Positions 37,569-50,730 of a DNA stretch of 64,000 nucleotides are shown here, piece after piece. The stretch's first letter is position 1. The number at the start of each line of letters is the position of its first letter. The DNA is from Climacium dendroides (Eukaryota; Streptophyta; Bryopsida; Hypnales; Climaciaceae): contig OX467086.1 in assembly GCA_950106755.1 (NCBI GenBank), forward strand, positions 20,478,001-20,542,000, written 5' to 3'. Position numbers and translations under genes: made by a program. The notes under the pieces are model-generated. The model ran no database searches. It was not told where the DNA came from and saw nothing but the letters and a program-made list of their open reading frames with translations.

Positions 37569-38119
37569 TAAGGTAACAGGCTCTGAAATTGCACAGGCTC
37601 TAAAACCGCCCACATCTTCAAAATGTACACTATTTGTACATGTTATTTTTTCATAGACTTTAATAATGTACAAACAATGTACATTTTGGGAGGTGGGCGA
37701 TTTTAGAGCCCTAGGCCATTTCAACTTCAAAAAATTTATAACTAATTTCACAAACATAACATTACTAACGAGTTCCCCGACCTCCCCCCAAGTGGAGGTA
37801 TCATTCTTCCCTATATGCCTAGGGGAGATTTAAGTTATAAGTATCAAGTGGTGATTGGTTCTTACAGGTACAACTACAACAAATTTGTCAAAGTTGTAAT
37901 TTGATTGGTGGTAGAGCCACTTTTTCCCTGGGGGCTCAGGGTCCCCCAAGTCTTGTTAACAATGTTATGAAGCTCTCTAAAAATATGAAACGACTTGGGT
38001 TAGACGCCAATCCCACTTGTCTCTCAAGGGAAATTGGTTGAGAATTATTTCAAAAAGCTTCGCCTCCCCAAAATTCAGTTTCACCTCTTAGGTGGGCAAT
38101 TTCTGGACCTGGTACCTTA
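37569..38119. mobile_element. TAAGGTA-family element carrying a nested insertion
   Basis: Ends TAAGGTAACAGGCTCTGAAA and (complement) TAAGGTACCAGGTCCAGAAA are inverted. Inside, a smaller palindrome with TGTACA words pairs 'ggctctaaaaccgcccac' with 'gtgggcgattttagagcc'. A copy in inverted orientation lies at 38895-39214. The extra length here comes from the insertion at 37755-37969. Confidence 0.8.
37755..37969. mobile_element. 215-bp MITE nested in the TAAGGTA element
   Basis: Inverted tips CATAACATTACTAACGAG and (complement) CATAACATTGTTAACAAG. The uninterrupted partner at 38895-39214 reads straight through the same place ('ttcacaaagctcc' on its minus strand), which shows that this segment is an insertion with an AA duplication. 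Non-coding. Confidence 0.75.
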
Positions 38120-38595
38120 AGTTATGTTCACTTGGTGGAACGAACCCCAACTTGGCTCCCTGGCTTTTCATAAAATATCATTTCGTTTTGCAATGGCTTT
38201 TCATTTGTTTCCCAAAAATAAATAGAATATTGCAAAAAACGCAATGGAACAGTGCACTATTATTAATAAGAAAAAAACCAATGTCAGGAACTCACTGACA
38301 TGCTGCCAACATGTTTTCTAATTTTTAGCAGACCAAATAAAACATTGGGTTCAGAATTTCCCCCCTTCAGTCGGTTAAAGTATTATAATAGGGAGTATTA
38401 TGGAACTGGAAAGACTGAAATAGAAAGGCCAATCCCACACTCAACTTCGATGGGGGTTACAATATTGTTAGCCCTTGTCAGAGCTCTATGATTAGTGAAA
38501 CACTGCTCCCGGACCTCTGATGGTATCAATCCACTCAGCCCCGTACAAGCAGGTGTAAAATAGGAAGAAAAATGAAAAGTTCGAAGAATGTAAGC

Positions 38596-38607
38596 CTTTT
38601 TTTTTGG
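38596..38607 (+). repeat. 12-bp G run preceded by T9 and followed by an A run
   Basis: T9-G12-ACA-A10 arrangement at about 38587-38620. Only its composition can be described. Such runs are prone to slippage and sequencing error. Confidence 0.6.
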
Positions 38608-38894
38608 GGGGGGGGGGACAAAAAAAAAAGATAAAATGTAGATTTTGGAGCTTTCACTAAGTAGAGTTAAGTAAAGAAAAAATAGCACCAACACAATTGA
38701 ATCACAACTAAGGTTTTTTTTTTAAATTTTTTTACTTCTTCTTGTAATACATGGACGATTACCATTGATATTATAATCAAAAAATTTACATCACTAGAAT
38801 TACTATCACACAAGTACAGGTCAAGAAACAAAGTTTTTATTTTTATTTTTATTTTTTTCCCCTGGATGATATTGTTGTTATTTTTAAAAGGATG

Positions 38895-39214
38895 TAAGGA
38901 GGTACCAGGTCGAGAAATTGTCCACCTAAGAGCTGAAACTGAATTTTGGGGGAGGCGAAGCTTTTTGAAATAATTCTCAACCAATTTTGTTTGAGAGACA
39001 AGTGGAATCGGCATCTAACCCAAGCCGTCTCTTATTTTGGGGAGCTTTGTGAAATTATTTATGAAATTTTGAAGTTGAAATCGCCCCACCTCCTCAAAAT
39101 GTACACTGATTGTACATTACTGAAGTCTATGAAAGAACAACATGTACAAAAAGTGTACATGTTGAGGATGTGGGCGGTTTTAGGGCCTGTGCCATTTCAG
39201 AGCCTGTTACCTTA
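38895..39214. mobile_element. 320-bp TAAGGTA-family element, uninterrupted copy
   Basis: Inverted relative to 37569-38119 and lacking its insertion. Ends are TAAGGAGGTACCAGGTCGAG and CAGAGCCTGTTACCTTA. The internal TGTACA palindrome is kept. Confidence 0.8.
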
Positions 39215-39248
39215 TCAGTCAGTCTCAAGGTGCATGTTCAGTTAGGAG

Positions 39249-39340
39249 GGGGTGGGCCGGTCGGTCGGTCGGTCGGTCTGCCGGTCTGCACCAATCATAA
39301 GAGCCTATTTGTTTATTTATTTATTTATTATTATTTTTGG
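39249..39340 (+). repeat. (CGGT)n and (TTTA)n microsatellites
   Basis: A CGGT tetranucleotide run with small breaks near 39257-39285, followed by a TTTA run at 39309-39328. Non-coding. Confidence 0.8.
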
Positions 39341-39932
39341 GGGTGGGTTTAGGGTGTGTAAGTAAGTAAGGGGCCGGCCCTATGAAAAAGCTGCACCGAA
39401 TTGAATAGAACTAGTGGGGGGAAAAAAAAATAGGCAAGTTCGGTCAGGGAAGGTTCAGTTCGTTACAGCCAGGGATTCCTTTTTGTTTGCTGGTGGTTGG
39501 TGGGACATGCACTGACCGACCCCCCCGGTGGCGGAGTGCGGACGGGACGGACAGAAAAAAGTAATCATCCATACCTGACATTCATTCATCGCTTTCATCC
39601 ATCCATCACATTAAATGAGGACCGTACAGTTCAGCCGCAATATGGATTTCTATTTTTCTGTGAATTTTGTGGTCGATTTTACTCACTTCTCACATTCCCT
39701 TCTTTCTTTTTTATGTTTAAGTTAACTAGGTTTGCCATTGCTACAATCGAAAGAAAAGAAAAAGTAATTTTAAAATTTTAAATAGCTCTAATTTTCATAA
39801 TTTCACCACACCATATGCACAAAATAATGTCTCCTTGTAGAAGACCTTTTTAATGGTACGAAGGACGTGATTGGGGGACACACGGTTCTAAAGATCTCAC
39901 CATAACAAAAAAAACAAGCAACTTCATTTTAA

Positions 39933-41266
39933 CATCTAGAGGACCAAACGTTTTTTTTTGGCAACATAGCAATTTGGGGGAGCTCACTATGAATGGAATT
40001 TTTATTTTTTTTCATTGCAATTTTCACACAACATGTGCCCAAGGAGTAGCTTTAAGGTTCAGCAATTTCCATAACTTTTGACTACATGGTTAAAAAGTAT
40101 TCTATGATATGTAATTTTCAACATTCGGCAATCCAAGCAACAAAAAAACTTCTTTAAAATTTGTTTTTGAAAAAAAAAAAATTGAAATTGATTCTCTAGA
40201 TTTATATAGGTGGAAATCTTTGAATCATTTCATTTTGATTAATGAAATGAAAGTTATGAGGAGTTTTAGTTGTGGGTAGTTTGAAGGTAGTTACGGAATC
40301 TCTACTCTAAAAAATGACCTTTATTTAACTCAATTTTCAATATTTTTGAAAAAAAAATAATAATCAGGTGTACATTGTTTATTACAACATTGCAACCATT
40401 GGGATTGGCATTTTTCAATTCCACAAAAAAATTGTTAACGATGTAATATTTTAAATCATTATCTACTTCTTTCTACTTACTACTTTTTTCCTATATGTTG
40501 TACAATTCCAAATGATTTGAAAAATTTTAAGCATGTAGCTAACTTGCCTTGAAGAATGAATCTAAAGAGTAACCACCATTTTGGACATTATTTCATTATG
40601 ATCTGACCTTGTAAAGTGCAGCTACCCATTTTTTCAAAGGGACAAAAAATGGATTTTTGTTACTTCAAATACTAATATCATACTATCTATACGGTGAAAT
40701 TTAATTTTAATTCTTAAAAAAATTATTAGATAGAAGCATATACAAGATAGAAGGAAATCTAAATTTGTAATATCTCTAAGATGGAATTAAAACACAGTAA
40801 TCCCAATGGTGAGATTTTTCTAGCAAGTAAACTAAACCATGTGGAACAATTTTTTTTAATTGTTAAAATTGCATTCAAAAATCAATCTTATGAGTTATTT
40901 TTTCAAAAAGATGCTTAGATTGCTCAAAAAAAAAAACTATCCATAACTTTTACATCAATTATCCAAATGAAATGAATCAAAACTTTCCATGTAAAAAAAT
41001 ATAATATATGAAGAAAAAAATTCAAAAATCAAAAGATTACTTGTTGTTGTTGTTGCTTGGTCTCCCTTGTTTCAAGTTCATTTGGGCACAATTTTTGTTC
41101 TTGGGCACCAATTGCAAAAAAATAAAAAAATTCCAAAAGATAACTAATTTGTCTATCTTCAAAAAAAGTTTTTAAAATCATTAAAAAAATTGAATTCATA
41201 TGTACGTGTCCAAAATCCAATTTGTCCCCCGAACAAACAATGGTCCTTACAATGGTCCTTTAGGGT
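39933..41266. mobile_element. TTAA-flanked element, family B
   Basis: Flanks TTAA at 39929-39932 and 41267-41270. Left tip CATCTAGAGGACCAAACG; right tip (complement) ACCCTAAAGGACCATTG. The left and middle part matches 58791-59060 plus 60031-60500 in the same orientation. The right part matches 26561-26960 inverted. It carries the uninterrupted target GATTAATGA at 40237-40245 that is split by an insertion in the other copy. Non-coding. Confidence 0.7.
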
Positions 41267-41270
41267 TTAA

Positions 41271-44200
41271 GGTATAGAGATTTTTTAAAGTTGGTAAGTA
41301 GGTTAGGAATTAGTGAAAATTCATCCATGAAATGGAATTGTCATGCATGACCATTTAATCCTAGAAGGATGGCCTATAACCATTGATTTCAAGCTTCACA
41401 ATCCATCACTTAATTTGTTGCCATTTTGCAACTAGATATAAATGAAAAATTTATACTTATTTTCTAGAGATGCAGTTGTATGTCCACTACAACTTGTAAA
41501 TTTTTTTAATAAATTGGTAAAATTTGAAATGATTGGATTTTAAAATAAAAAATGAAAAAAATTCAAATCAAATACAAATATATTAAAAAAATCTAAAATT
41601 TTAAAAATATAGATGAATATTATAGTGTACAACGTCATGGTGTAAACCAAAGTTACTGTATCACTTTAAAGTTACAAAATTTATAAATTATGGTTATGGG
41701 TCCAAAGTTCATATTGCTATAAAATATTGAAAGCTATGAATGTTTCATAATTTTCAATTGGAGTAGAGACTTTACTCAATAAACTTCATTTCATTAGTAG
41801 AACTCAAATTTGAAAAATATCATTTTTATAGCTAAAATTCACATCAAGAGTAAATAGCAAGAACTAGCTAAAAGACACTAGGAGGGAGACATGTGGAGTA
41901 AATCATCTTCTTCTTTAAAAAATTCAATAATACCATAATGAAGTAATTTGAAATACTACTCATTGAAAATTTACTCAAACAACTTCCAAAACAATATTGG
42001 ATGAATTTTTTTTTTATCCTATAGTTTAAGGTAAGTACTCCATCAAGCACTTAGTCTCTACAGTGTCCTGAAGTTAACCTTGAAAGGAAGCTACATAACA
42101 CCATATAACCATGCAATGTAAAAAGAAAGTATTATGCATTGTTAGATACCTAGATAACATTCATCATTTAATTGAAGGAATGGGTACCATTTTGTTCACT
42201 ATAGAGGATTCTTTTTCAAAGATGCAAAAATGCCCCTTGTAATGTTATGTACTGCCAAATTTTGTTCTTAAAATGAAAAATATTTTTCAATTTTACAATG
42301 CACAAAAAATAATAACCATAAATTGCTTTGTTGAAAAATTGTTGATAGTTGTACCATGTCAATGTACAAAATGCAATAGTCATTTAGAATGTTTATAGAT
42401 TTTATTTAAGGTCATTATTCCATGGTAATGGTTGAAAATAGATCATGATGTGAACCTTCTTCATTTAATCTTTTAGAAACCAAATCTAGGAAAGAGTTTG
42501 GTCTTTAGAGGAGTCTAATGTCAATATCTATTGCATCCACTTTTTTTTAAGGATAGAATCTCTAATTCTCAATAAAGAGAATGAAAATATCCATTATATT
42601 TGTATTTTTTATAAGAAAATAATCTCGGGTTTTTAGAAACTTTAGTGACAATATTTGTCACCTACGAGAAGTGTAGGGTAAAAAAGTGTTTGATGGCAAT
42701 ATCAATAATTTTAATTGAAAAAATTATTGGATAAAACTTTTTATAGTTTAGTTGTTGTAGTTTCTCTAATACCAAAGCAAAAATATATTAGTTAAATTTA
42801 TACAATAATAAAAACTATTTTTTTATTTTGTGAAATAGATATGCTAATTTTATATTATTAGAAAAGAGGGATTGATTTTAATTCTTCAAAAAGATTAAGG
42901 ATGATTGAATCTACTAAACATAATACATGCATCTGTAAAGGACTAGGGAGAGTCTAGATTTGCAAAATTATAAAGATATATTATAAAATGAAACTTAGAA
43001 GAATAATTTAGTTATGACTCTCAAACAATAGCAATAAAATATGATCCATATATTACATCCATATGGCTAGATCAATTTGTACAATAATATATATTTTTCA
43101 ATAAACTTTGAAGGAAAAAATTGAAAATTCTTTGAGTTCAAAATGTTAAATTCTAATCATAATGATTTTTGAAGATTTTTATTTTATTTTTTTATTCAAG
43201 TTGTTTTTGAAGGGCCTCTTTTTTAAATGAAAAGTTCACTTTTGTGGCCAAACCTACCAATACCTATTGAATAATAAAACATTTGCAAAACAAAGTCTTT
43301 AAAATTTGTATTATACAAATATTAAAGAACTACCATACAATTCTTCAAAAAAATGATGGATGAAAAAAATGCATTTCCGTGTACTTGAGATGTGTTTGCA
43401 TTCATTTGTTGTTCAAAATTTGAATGCCCAATCCTTTAGGGGTTAAATTCCTAATTGAAGAATCTAATGCACTGTACAAATGAAGCCAACTATTGGCTTA
43501 AACTACATTGCCTTCTTTGAAAGGATGGCACTTTATTTTTCTTGGTTTAGAATATTTGCCTTTCATTCTTAACTCTGAAAGGACCAAGTGTCTCTTCAAA
43601 GGACATTTGAAATTTGGGTAGGTAATGATGAAGTAAAAAATGACACAAGATGGGGACACTCATCCTCTTTGTTGGAATTTCAAAAAATATAGTTGGATGC
43701 CTAAATCAAAAGAGATGTTGCTTGAAAAAAATCCACATAGCTAGCTTGGGCATCTTTTGCCAAATTTCTCATCTACTTTTGAAATTGGCATGTCCGTAAC
43801 TAACATGATAGAGTAGGCAATTTTTAGGAAAAAAAATTTAGTGAAAAAAAATCTCATTTGAAGAAGAGTCAAAATTCTAGTAACTCCACTAGACAAGTTT
43901 GAAAAGAAATGTGTTTTTTCTAACTACAAATGTTCTTATCTTAAAATTTGTGGTCTCAAAGTTCATAAAATTATTTCCACGTATTCTAAGTGTTTGTCTC
44001 TTAGTTTTACAATTTGGATTTCAAATACAAAATTCCTCACTATACAAAAAAATTATAAAAAAAATCACTACTATACTGCAAGTGTATTTGATATCCTTAT
44101 ATTGTAAGGTGATTTAACTAGAATAAGGTAAAATCCTTATTTGCTTCTAGAATTTTCATGGGTGTACAAACCTAATGTAATAAGATGTAGTATTCAATGG

Positions 44201-45170
44201 TGTAGAGGAAAAAATTTACTCCAAGAGGATTTGAAGTCTATTGTACTTGTCTTGTAAGAAATGTTATTATCCTTTATTTTTTTCTCACTTCACATGTTAT
44301 AATCTTTCAATTCATATTGTCAAATGTGCTAAAAAATTTCCACACATTTTTATAATGGTCTACAACACTTTTGTGCATTTGAAGTTTTGAAAAGAGTTTC
44401 TATTTTTAAATTTTGGTCAATGCACTAAAAAATTGGCAATTTTTCACAATTTTTCTTGAAAAATACCCTCAGTCCTCTGTAAGAATGAAAGTTGTCATTT
44501 CTTTTTGACCTTCTTGCATTTACAAGGTTGCTACTTTTTTCCTACAATTTTGCATTCTTGAAGTTATTAATCCTTAATAAGCCTTTTATGTAGTATTTTA
44601 TAATTCAAAATGAGTTTTAAGTTGTCCAACAAAATCTAATGACTTTAGATTTTTAGTTTATATTTTGAAATTATTAATGTTAAGGTATTTTGAGATTTTT
44701 TCACTTAAAGCACCCAAAGTAATTCATGGATTTATTATTTTTTTCCAACATTTTAACATTTGTAATGTTGTAATTGTATTCGTTGAGTTGATTTTCTTTT
44801 TCCTTGAAGACTTGCTACTTCACATCAAGGTCAAAATATATCTCAAAATACAAATCTTAAGCAACTACAATTTCCTCAAAAATTTCTTTACCTATTGTTT
44901 TATAATGCCCACATATTTTTTTAAACATTTCATTATAATCCTAAAATATAGGGCTAAAAGATAGATGCAAATATTCCTTATATTTTTTGTATGTCCAATG
45001 ATATCCTTAAGAGGGCATGTAACCTTCTTTTTTGAAACATGCACTTTATTTTGGAAGTTTTCAACTTGCACGCTATTTCAACTTCAAGTTGAAACTTATT
45101 TTTTTTCCTTTTCATTCTTCCATTTACTAAAATTTCTATTTTTCTTCTCATTCTTGAAGTGACCACTTCA
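41271..45170. other. AT-rich intergenic DNA with TTAA-element edges
   Basis: No gene. A CCTTTAGGGG/TTAA edge is at 43433-43446 and a TTAA/CTCTGAAAGGACC edge at 43569-43585, so at least two further TTAA elements abut here. Their other ends are not found. The frame at 44665-44964 is Phe/Ile-rich by composition. Confidence 0.45.
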
Positions 45171-46620
45171 ATTGTACAATTGGTTCTTTCATATCTGAAG
45201 TTCAGGTCACTTCATTCTTTATTTCTTGAAGTGGCCACTTCAGTCGTGTGATTGGTTCTTTCCAAACTGAAGTTCAAGTCACTTCATTCTTTATTTCTTG
45301 AAGTGGTCACTTTCGTGTGATTGGTTCTTTCCAAACTGAAGTTCAAGTCACTTCATTCTTTATTTCTTGAAGTGGCCACTTCAGTCGTGTGATTGGTTCT
45401 TTCCTACCTGAAGTTCAAGTCACTTCATTCTTTATTTCTTGAAGTGGCCACTTTAGTCGTGTGCTTGGTTCTTTCCAAACTGAAGTTCAAGTCACTTCAT
45501 TCTTTATTTCTTGAAGTGGCCACTTTAGTCGTGTGCTTGGTTCTTTCCTACCTGAAGTTCAAGCCACTTCATTCTTTATTTCTTGAAGTGGCCACTTCAG
45601 TCGTGTGATTGGTTCTTTCCAAACTGAAGTTCAAGCCACTTCATTTTTTATTTCTTGAAGTGGCCACTTCAATCGTGTGATTGGTTCTTTTCTACCTGAA
45701 GTTCAAGTCACTTCATTCTTTATTTCTTGAAGTGGCCACTTCAGTCGTGTGCTTGGTTCTTTCCTACCTGAAGTTCAAGTCACTTCATTCTTTATTTCTT
45801 GAAGTGGCCACTTCAGTCGTGTGCTTGGTTCTTTCCTACCTGAAGTTCAAGCCACTTCATTCTTTATTTCTTGAAGTGGCCACTTCAGTCGTGTGATTGG
45901 TTCTTTCCAAACTGAAGTTCAAGCCACTTCATTCTTTATTTCTTGAAGTGGCCACTTCAATCGTGTGATTGGTTCTTTTCTACCTGAAGTTCAAGTCACT
46001 TCATTCTTTATTTCTTGAAGTGGCCACTTCAGTCGTGTGCTTGGTTCTTTCCTACATGAAGTTCAAGCCACTTCATTCTTTATTTCTTGAAGTGGTCACT
46101 TTCGTGTGATTGGTTCTTTCCTACCTGAAGTTCAAGCCACTTCATTCTTTATTTCTTGAAGTGGCCACTTCAGTCGTGTGATTGGTTCTTTCCTACCTGA
46201 AGTTCAAGCCACTTCATTCTTTATTTCTTGAAGTGGACACTTTAGTCGTGTGCTTGGTTCTTTCCTACATGAAGTTCAAGCGACTTCATTCTTTATTTCT
46301 TGAAGTGGCCACTTCAGTTGTGTGATTGGTTCTTTCCTACATGAAGTTCAAGCCACTTCATTCTTTATTTCTTGAAGTGGACACTTCAGTCGTGTGATTG
46401 GTTCTTTCCTACCTGAAGTTCAAATCACTTCATTCTTTATTTCTTGAAGTGGCCACTTCAGTTGTGTGATTGGTTCTTTCCTACCTAAAGTTCAAGCCAC
46501 TTCATTCTTTATTTCTTGAAGTGGTTACTTCAGTCGTGCAATTGGTTCCTTCCTACTTGAAGTTCAAGTCACTTCATTCTTTATTTCATGAAGTTGACAA
46601 TTCATTTAAGAGTCCACGAT
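45170..46620 (+). repeat. Tandem array, 20 copies of a 72-bp unit
   Basis: The word 'attcttta' (with 'cttgaagtgg' after it) recurs at 45214, 45286, 45355, 45427, 45499, 45571, 45643, 45715, 45787, 45859, 45931, 46003, 46075, 46144, 46216, 46288, 46360, 46432, 46504 and 46576. Spacing is 72 bp except for two 69-bp units that share the same 3-bp deletion (starting 45286 and 46075). Most units contain the perfect palindrome TGAAGTGGCCACTTCA. Because 72 is a multiple of 3, a 24-residue repeating frame stays open by arithmetic. Degenerate copies of the motif continue to about 47.56 kb. Confidence 0.95.
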
Positions 46621-49600
46621 ATCTCATTCTAGAAGAATCATCATTTTATTCTCTAGTATTCATTCATTCATTCATGAAGTTGATGTTGCCACTCGATTCC
46701 CAAAGTTGATACTTAAATTCTTATATTTTAGTATTTCATTCTTGAAGTCATTTCTTCATTTAGCAATCATCACTTTTTCCTTATAATCACTACCTTATCC
46801 AATGTTCATGATTGGCAAAAAATATCTCTAAAAACAATTGCCAAAATTATTAAGATATTATTTTTTCAAAAAAAATTGAATATTTATATTTTCAAGCATC
46901 AACCATATTACATTTGGAAATATTAATTAACCATTTGGCATAGAATATTGACTTTGATTACAAAGTGCAGTATTGCAATCCTACACTTGAAATTATAGAT
47001 GTTACTTCATTCTTGAAGCTGAAGCTTGTTACTTCATTTTGTTCATAATATTTATATTAGAGAGGGTTTATTTAAATTAAAATATGAAGTTATTTTAGCT
47101 GTTTTCCATGTGTGTGTTTGCAATGTCTCTTTCTATGCTAGTCAACCAAATTTTATCTATTAAAAAATAATAATAATAATAAATTGACAAATATTGATTT
47201 TTCTTCTTTGAAATACAATCATTGATGATTGTGTGCAACAATGCAAAGCCCTAGTATTTTATTTCATTCCATTCTTCTACTTAGGGACTTTGCCACTTCA
47301 TTTAAAAAGAATCACTAATATATATTTTTTGAACTCTATTGAAGAAGTTGATGTTGTCACTTCATCCTAAAAAGATTGTCACTTCATTCTTTTATGAATG
47401 TGCCACTTCAACCACTTCATCTTCAAAGAGTTTGTCACTTTATTCCTTCTTTGAACTTCACGTCATAAAGTTGATGTTGTCATTTCATTCTTTCACTTCT
47501 TTATTATTGAAAATTGACTCTTCATTCTCCATAGACACAAGCTTGTCACTTCACGTCAAGGTGAAAACAACAATATATGTATGACCTTCAATTCAAAAAA
47601 AATTAATTCTTCACCTACCTTGAAGATGTTCCCTAGATTGTCTACACTCACCATATAAATTCCTTGTTGCAAAGACATGTGATATGGGGTCTTGAATACT
47701 ATTAATATTGATAGAATTATTTATTTATTTATATATTTTGAACAAAATAGAGTTAAAAGTCTTCTTTGGTCCTTTTCATTTTGCTTTTACAAAGTTGAAA
47801 CCTTACGAGTCAAAATAATATTTTATTGAAATATTCATTCAATGGTAGTAATTAAATGCCAAATAATATATTCCTTTTGAAGCATCAAACCAACTTACAA
47901 GATGATTTTAGATAAAAACATATAGCTCAAATTTTCCTTGGATATTATTTAATTACACTTCATATTTTCCATTAAAATAACTAACAATTATTCTTCAAAC
48001 TACTTTATTTTGGATATGCCAAACAAATTCTTCAAATTTCTATTGAATGTATTCCAATTATTCTTCAATCTTGCCAACTTACTCAAGTCTTGAACATTCT
48101 TAAAAAGATTGTATATAGCTCTTCAATCAATGAAATTTACATCACTTGCAATGAACTTTTCTATTCTTATTGTTCTTTCAGTATTCAAAACGCTCATTTC
48201 AGATATGTTGTGAAATAAACAAAATCCATTATGGCCAATTCTTTAGTTGAAAAGAATCTAAGTTATTCTTTAGAGGAATTTAATGACAATATTTATCATG
48301 TTCATTTTTCTATTAAAAAAATCTCTATTCCTAAGATAACTTTTGTAGCAAAATTATCACTTCCATTATTCTATTAGAAAATAGCATTTTATGCATTCAT
48401 AGAAGATTCTAATGACAATACCTATCATTTTTATTGGAAAAAATTTCTAAGACAATTTAATGTTAGGTTTTGTAGTTCAAGAGTGATAGTGTGTAATATT
48501 TTGAAAATGTGAATTGTTATGACAAAATTTGAACTACCTCATATTAAAACTTATGTCCTTTTGATCCTACAATTTACTTTTAAAATTTTATAACTTCATT
48601 TTTGGATTAACATCAACTTCTAAACTTGCAATAATTTTTTGAGTTTTTGAATATTAAAAATTGGAAAGTGAATTGGAAGTAGATTAAGTACCTTTTCTTG
48701 TATTGGAAAGTTTTGAACTCAATTGAGACTTTTATCAAGGCCATTGTGGCTCAAGGAGCAAACAATTTTAAAAAAGACTTGTTTATCATGAAGAATTGAG
48801 TTGAAAATATAGAAAAATAAAAGTTACAAAAATAATGAAATTTTCATTCTTTAAAAAATTGTTAAACAAAAAAAGGTACATAATAGAAGAAAACATTAAA
48901 TCATTAATAAATTTAAGATGGAATTAAAAAACACTAATTCCAATAGTGAAATTGCTCTTACAAACAAAGTTAATCATGTGGAACTTTTTATTTTTTTTAA
49001 AGTAAAAATTGAGCTATAAAACGAATCCTATACATTATTTTTTCAAGAAAATGCTTTGATTTCTTGCAAAATAAAATACTCTATAGTTTTCATGTTACAA
49101 ATCCAAACCTTAGTGGTTAAAATGCCATTGAAATCAATAAATGGTCCAAATGACATGAAGATTTATGATATATGCGCATAGTAAACTTACATTTGTTATA
49201 AAAAACTAAATATGAAATTTGTTTATCTTCTCTTTGGTAGAATGGATTTACAACTCTAGAAATGATAAAATATGTCAATGAGAAGTTTAGAGATAAAACC
49301 ACACTAGTCTTTCATTCAAACAAGTAAAGCCCTTCATGTTTTCCAACTTGCTTATATTGATAACAAAAGACTAAATTAAATTGAACATAACTTTGTAATC
49401 ACTCATCCAAACTTTAAGATATTTGTTTTGTATTCAAGATAGTCTTGTGTGCATCTATTTACATCAATGCTAATGTGTGAGTGCAAAGACATGACCCTAT
49501 GAGCCTTGAACCAAGTTGTAGGTACATACCTACAACCATTTGAAAGTGTTTATAACATATGTACCTATTATATAGTTGTACTATAATATAAAAAAGAGTC

Positions 49601-49988
49601 TATAACATAAGTATCTATAATATAGACACCTATAACCATAGAAGGTATTTGGAATATAGACTCCTAGACTCATGGGCTTGTATATTCTATGCTTATATGC
49701 TAGCATTCCCCCATCTATTTGCAAAATTTCAACTATAGGATCAAAAAATTGAGCTTGCAATTGCTTGCCTCAAAATTGATTAAAGCCCTCCAAACATCCT
49801 TCAATCATTTAGGGGGTAGTTATGAATCATCAAAGTTGAAATTCAGGGTACTCCAAAAATTTTCCCACCCTAAAATGTTCATGATAGGAACATTGTACCA
49901 ATAAGTAACCTTGTGTCAAAGGACAATTTTAGAGAACATGCTCAAACTTGAGCCCCCCAACACACCTTAGGGCCTCCTGCCATGTGAG
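46621..49988. other. AT-rich DNA flanking the array, no gene seen
   Basis: From 46620 to 47560 scattered 'cacttcattc' and 'gttgatgtt' words look like eroded array units. Beyond that is featureless AT-rich sequence. Positions 48880-49030 match internal parts of the TTAA elements ('ggaattaaaa', 'ccaatagtgaaatt'). Confidence 0.45.
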
Positions 49989-50730
49989 CTAGGTGGGCAA
50001 AGTTTGCAGGGGGACTATAGGGACCAAGTTTGCAATTGTACAGATACGTGGACCCAGTGGATGAGTGCGAGATTGAGTAAGAATTTTCTTCATATAAGAA
50101 TTAATCGTAAAGTGTGTACAATGCACGACCACTAGTTGATGTTTGGGAAAAATACGGGACAAAACTCCTTGGAGCACCACAACTGAGGTTCGATGGAGTT
50201 TGATGCCGGTGTGTTTCATTTGTACTATTCTTAGTTAAACCTTCCTTTGACACCCATTTATAAACACCAGATGAGCTTCATGATTAACTCTATTGATTCC
50301 CTCAAGATTGACCAATCTTGACCAATGAGATTGTCCACCGATTTGGGTGAAACATGCCAAATCTTCCTTTTCCGCTCACCGAGGCCAGCAAGATAATCGG
50401 TGAGGTCTTCTTGTCGTCTAGTGCTTTTTTTTTTGCCAGCCGGACTCACATGGAAGGAGGCCCTTAGAGGCATGGATGAAGGCATGGGCAATCCTTTGGG
50501 TTGCTTTGCAGAAGCTTTCAAAGATTTTTTTTTTCATTGTTTACAAACATTTTCCAAAGCTTGAGAATCTTACTGGGTGCCTTCAAAATGTGGAAGCTTC
50601 CTAGGTTCCAATTGGGAGTTGTCAACTTGTCTTTACTGATTCGAACTTTGTAACTTCTGAATCTGTCGCATAAAAACAGTTCTGTGTGGATAAGTAAATA
50701 GTGTAACAATGTTTTGTAACCAGGAAACAA
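49989..50730 (-). pseudogene. Coding-like remnant of unknown family
   Basis: Three overlapping minus-strand frames have less biased composition than the flanks. The best (50258-50521) contains RRQEDLTDYLAGLGERKRK and SPKSVDNLIGQDW, followed at 49989-50219 by IKLHRTSVVVLQGVLSRIF. An A9 run (plus-strand T9) near 50429-50437 could be a frameshift site. I do not recognise a domain. It could be a decayed transposon protein or a gene fragment. Confidence 0.25.

Noticed and set aside
44665..44964. 99-aa plus-strand frame, membrane-like
   Set aside because: Phe/Ile/Leu richness follows from AT-rich DNA. There is no other support.
45170..46620. CRISPR-like array
   Set aside because: Direct repeats abut with no unique spacers, the unit is 72 bp, and the context is a plant nuclear genome. 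It is a satellite-type tandem array.
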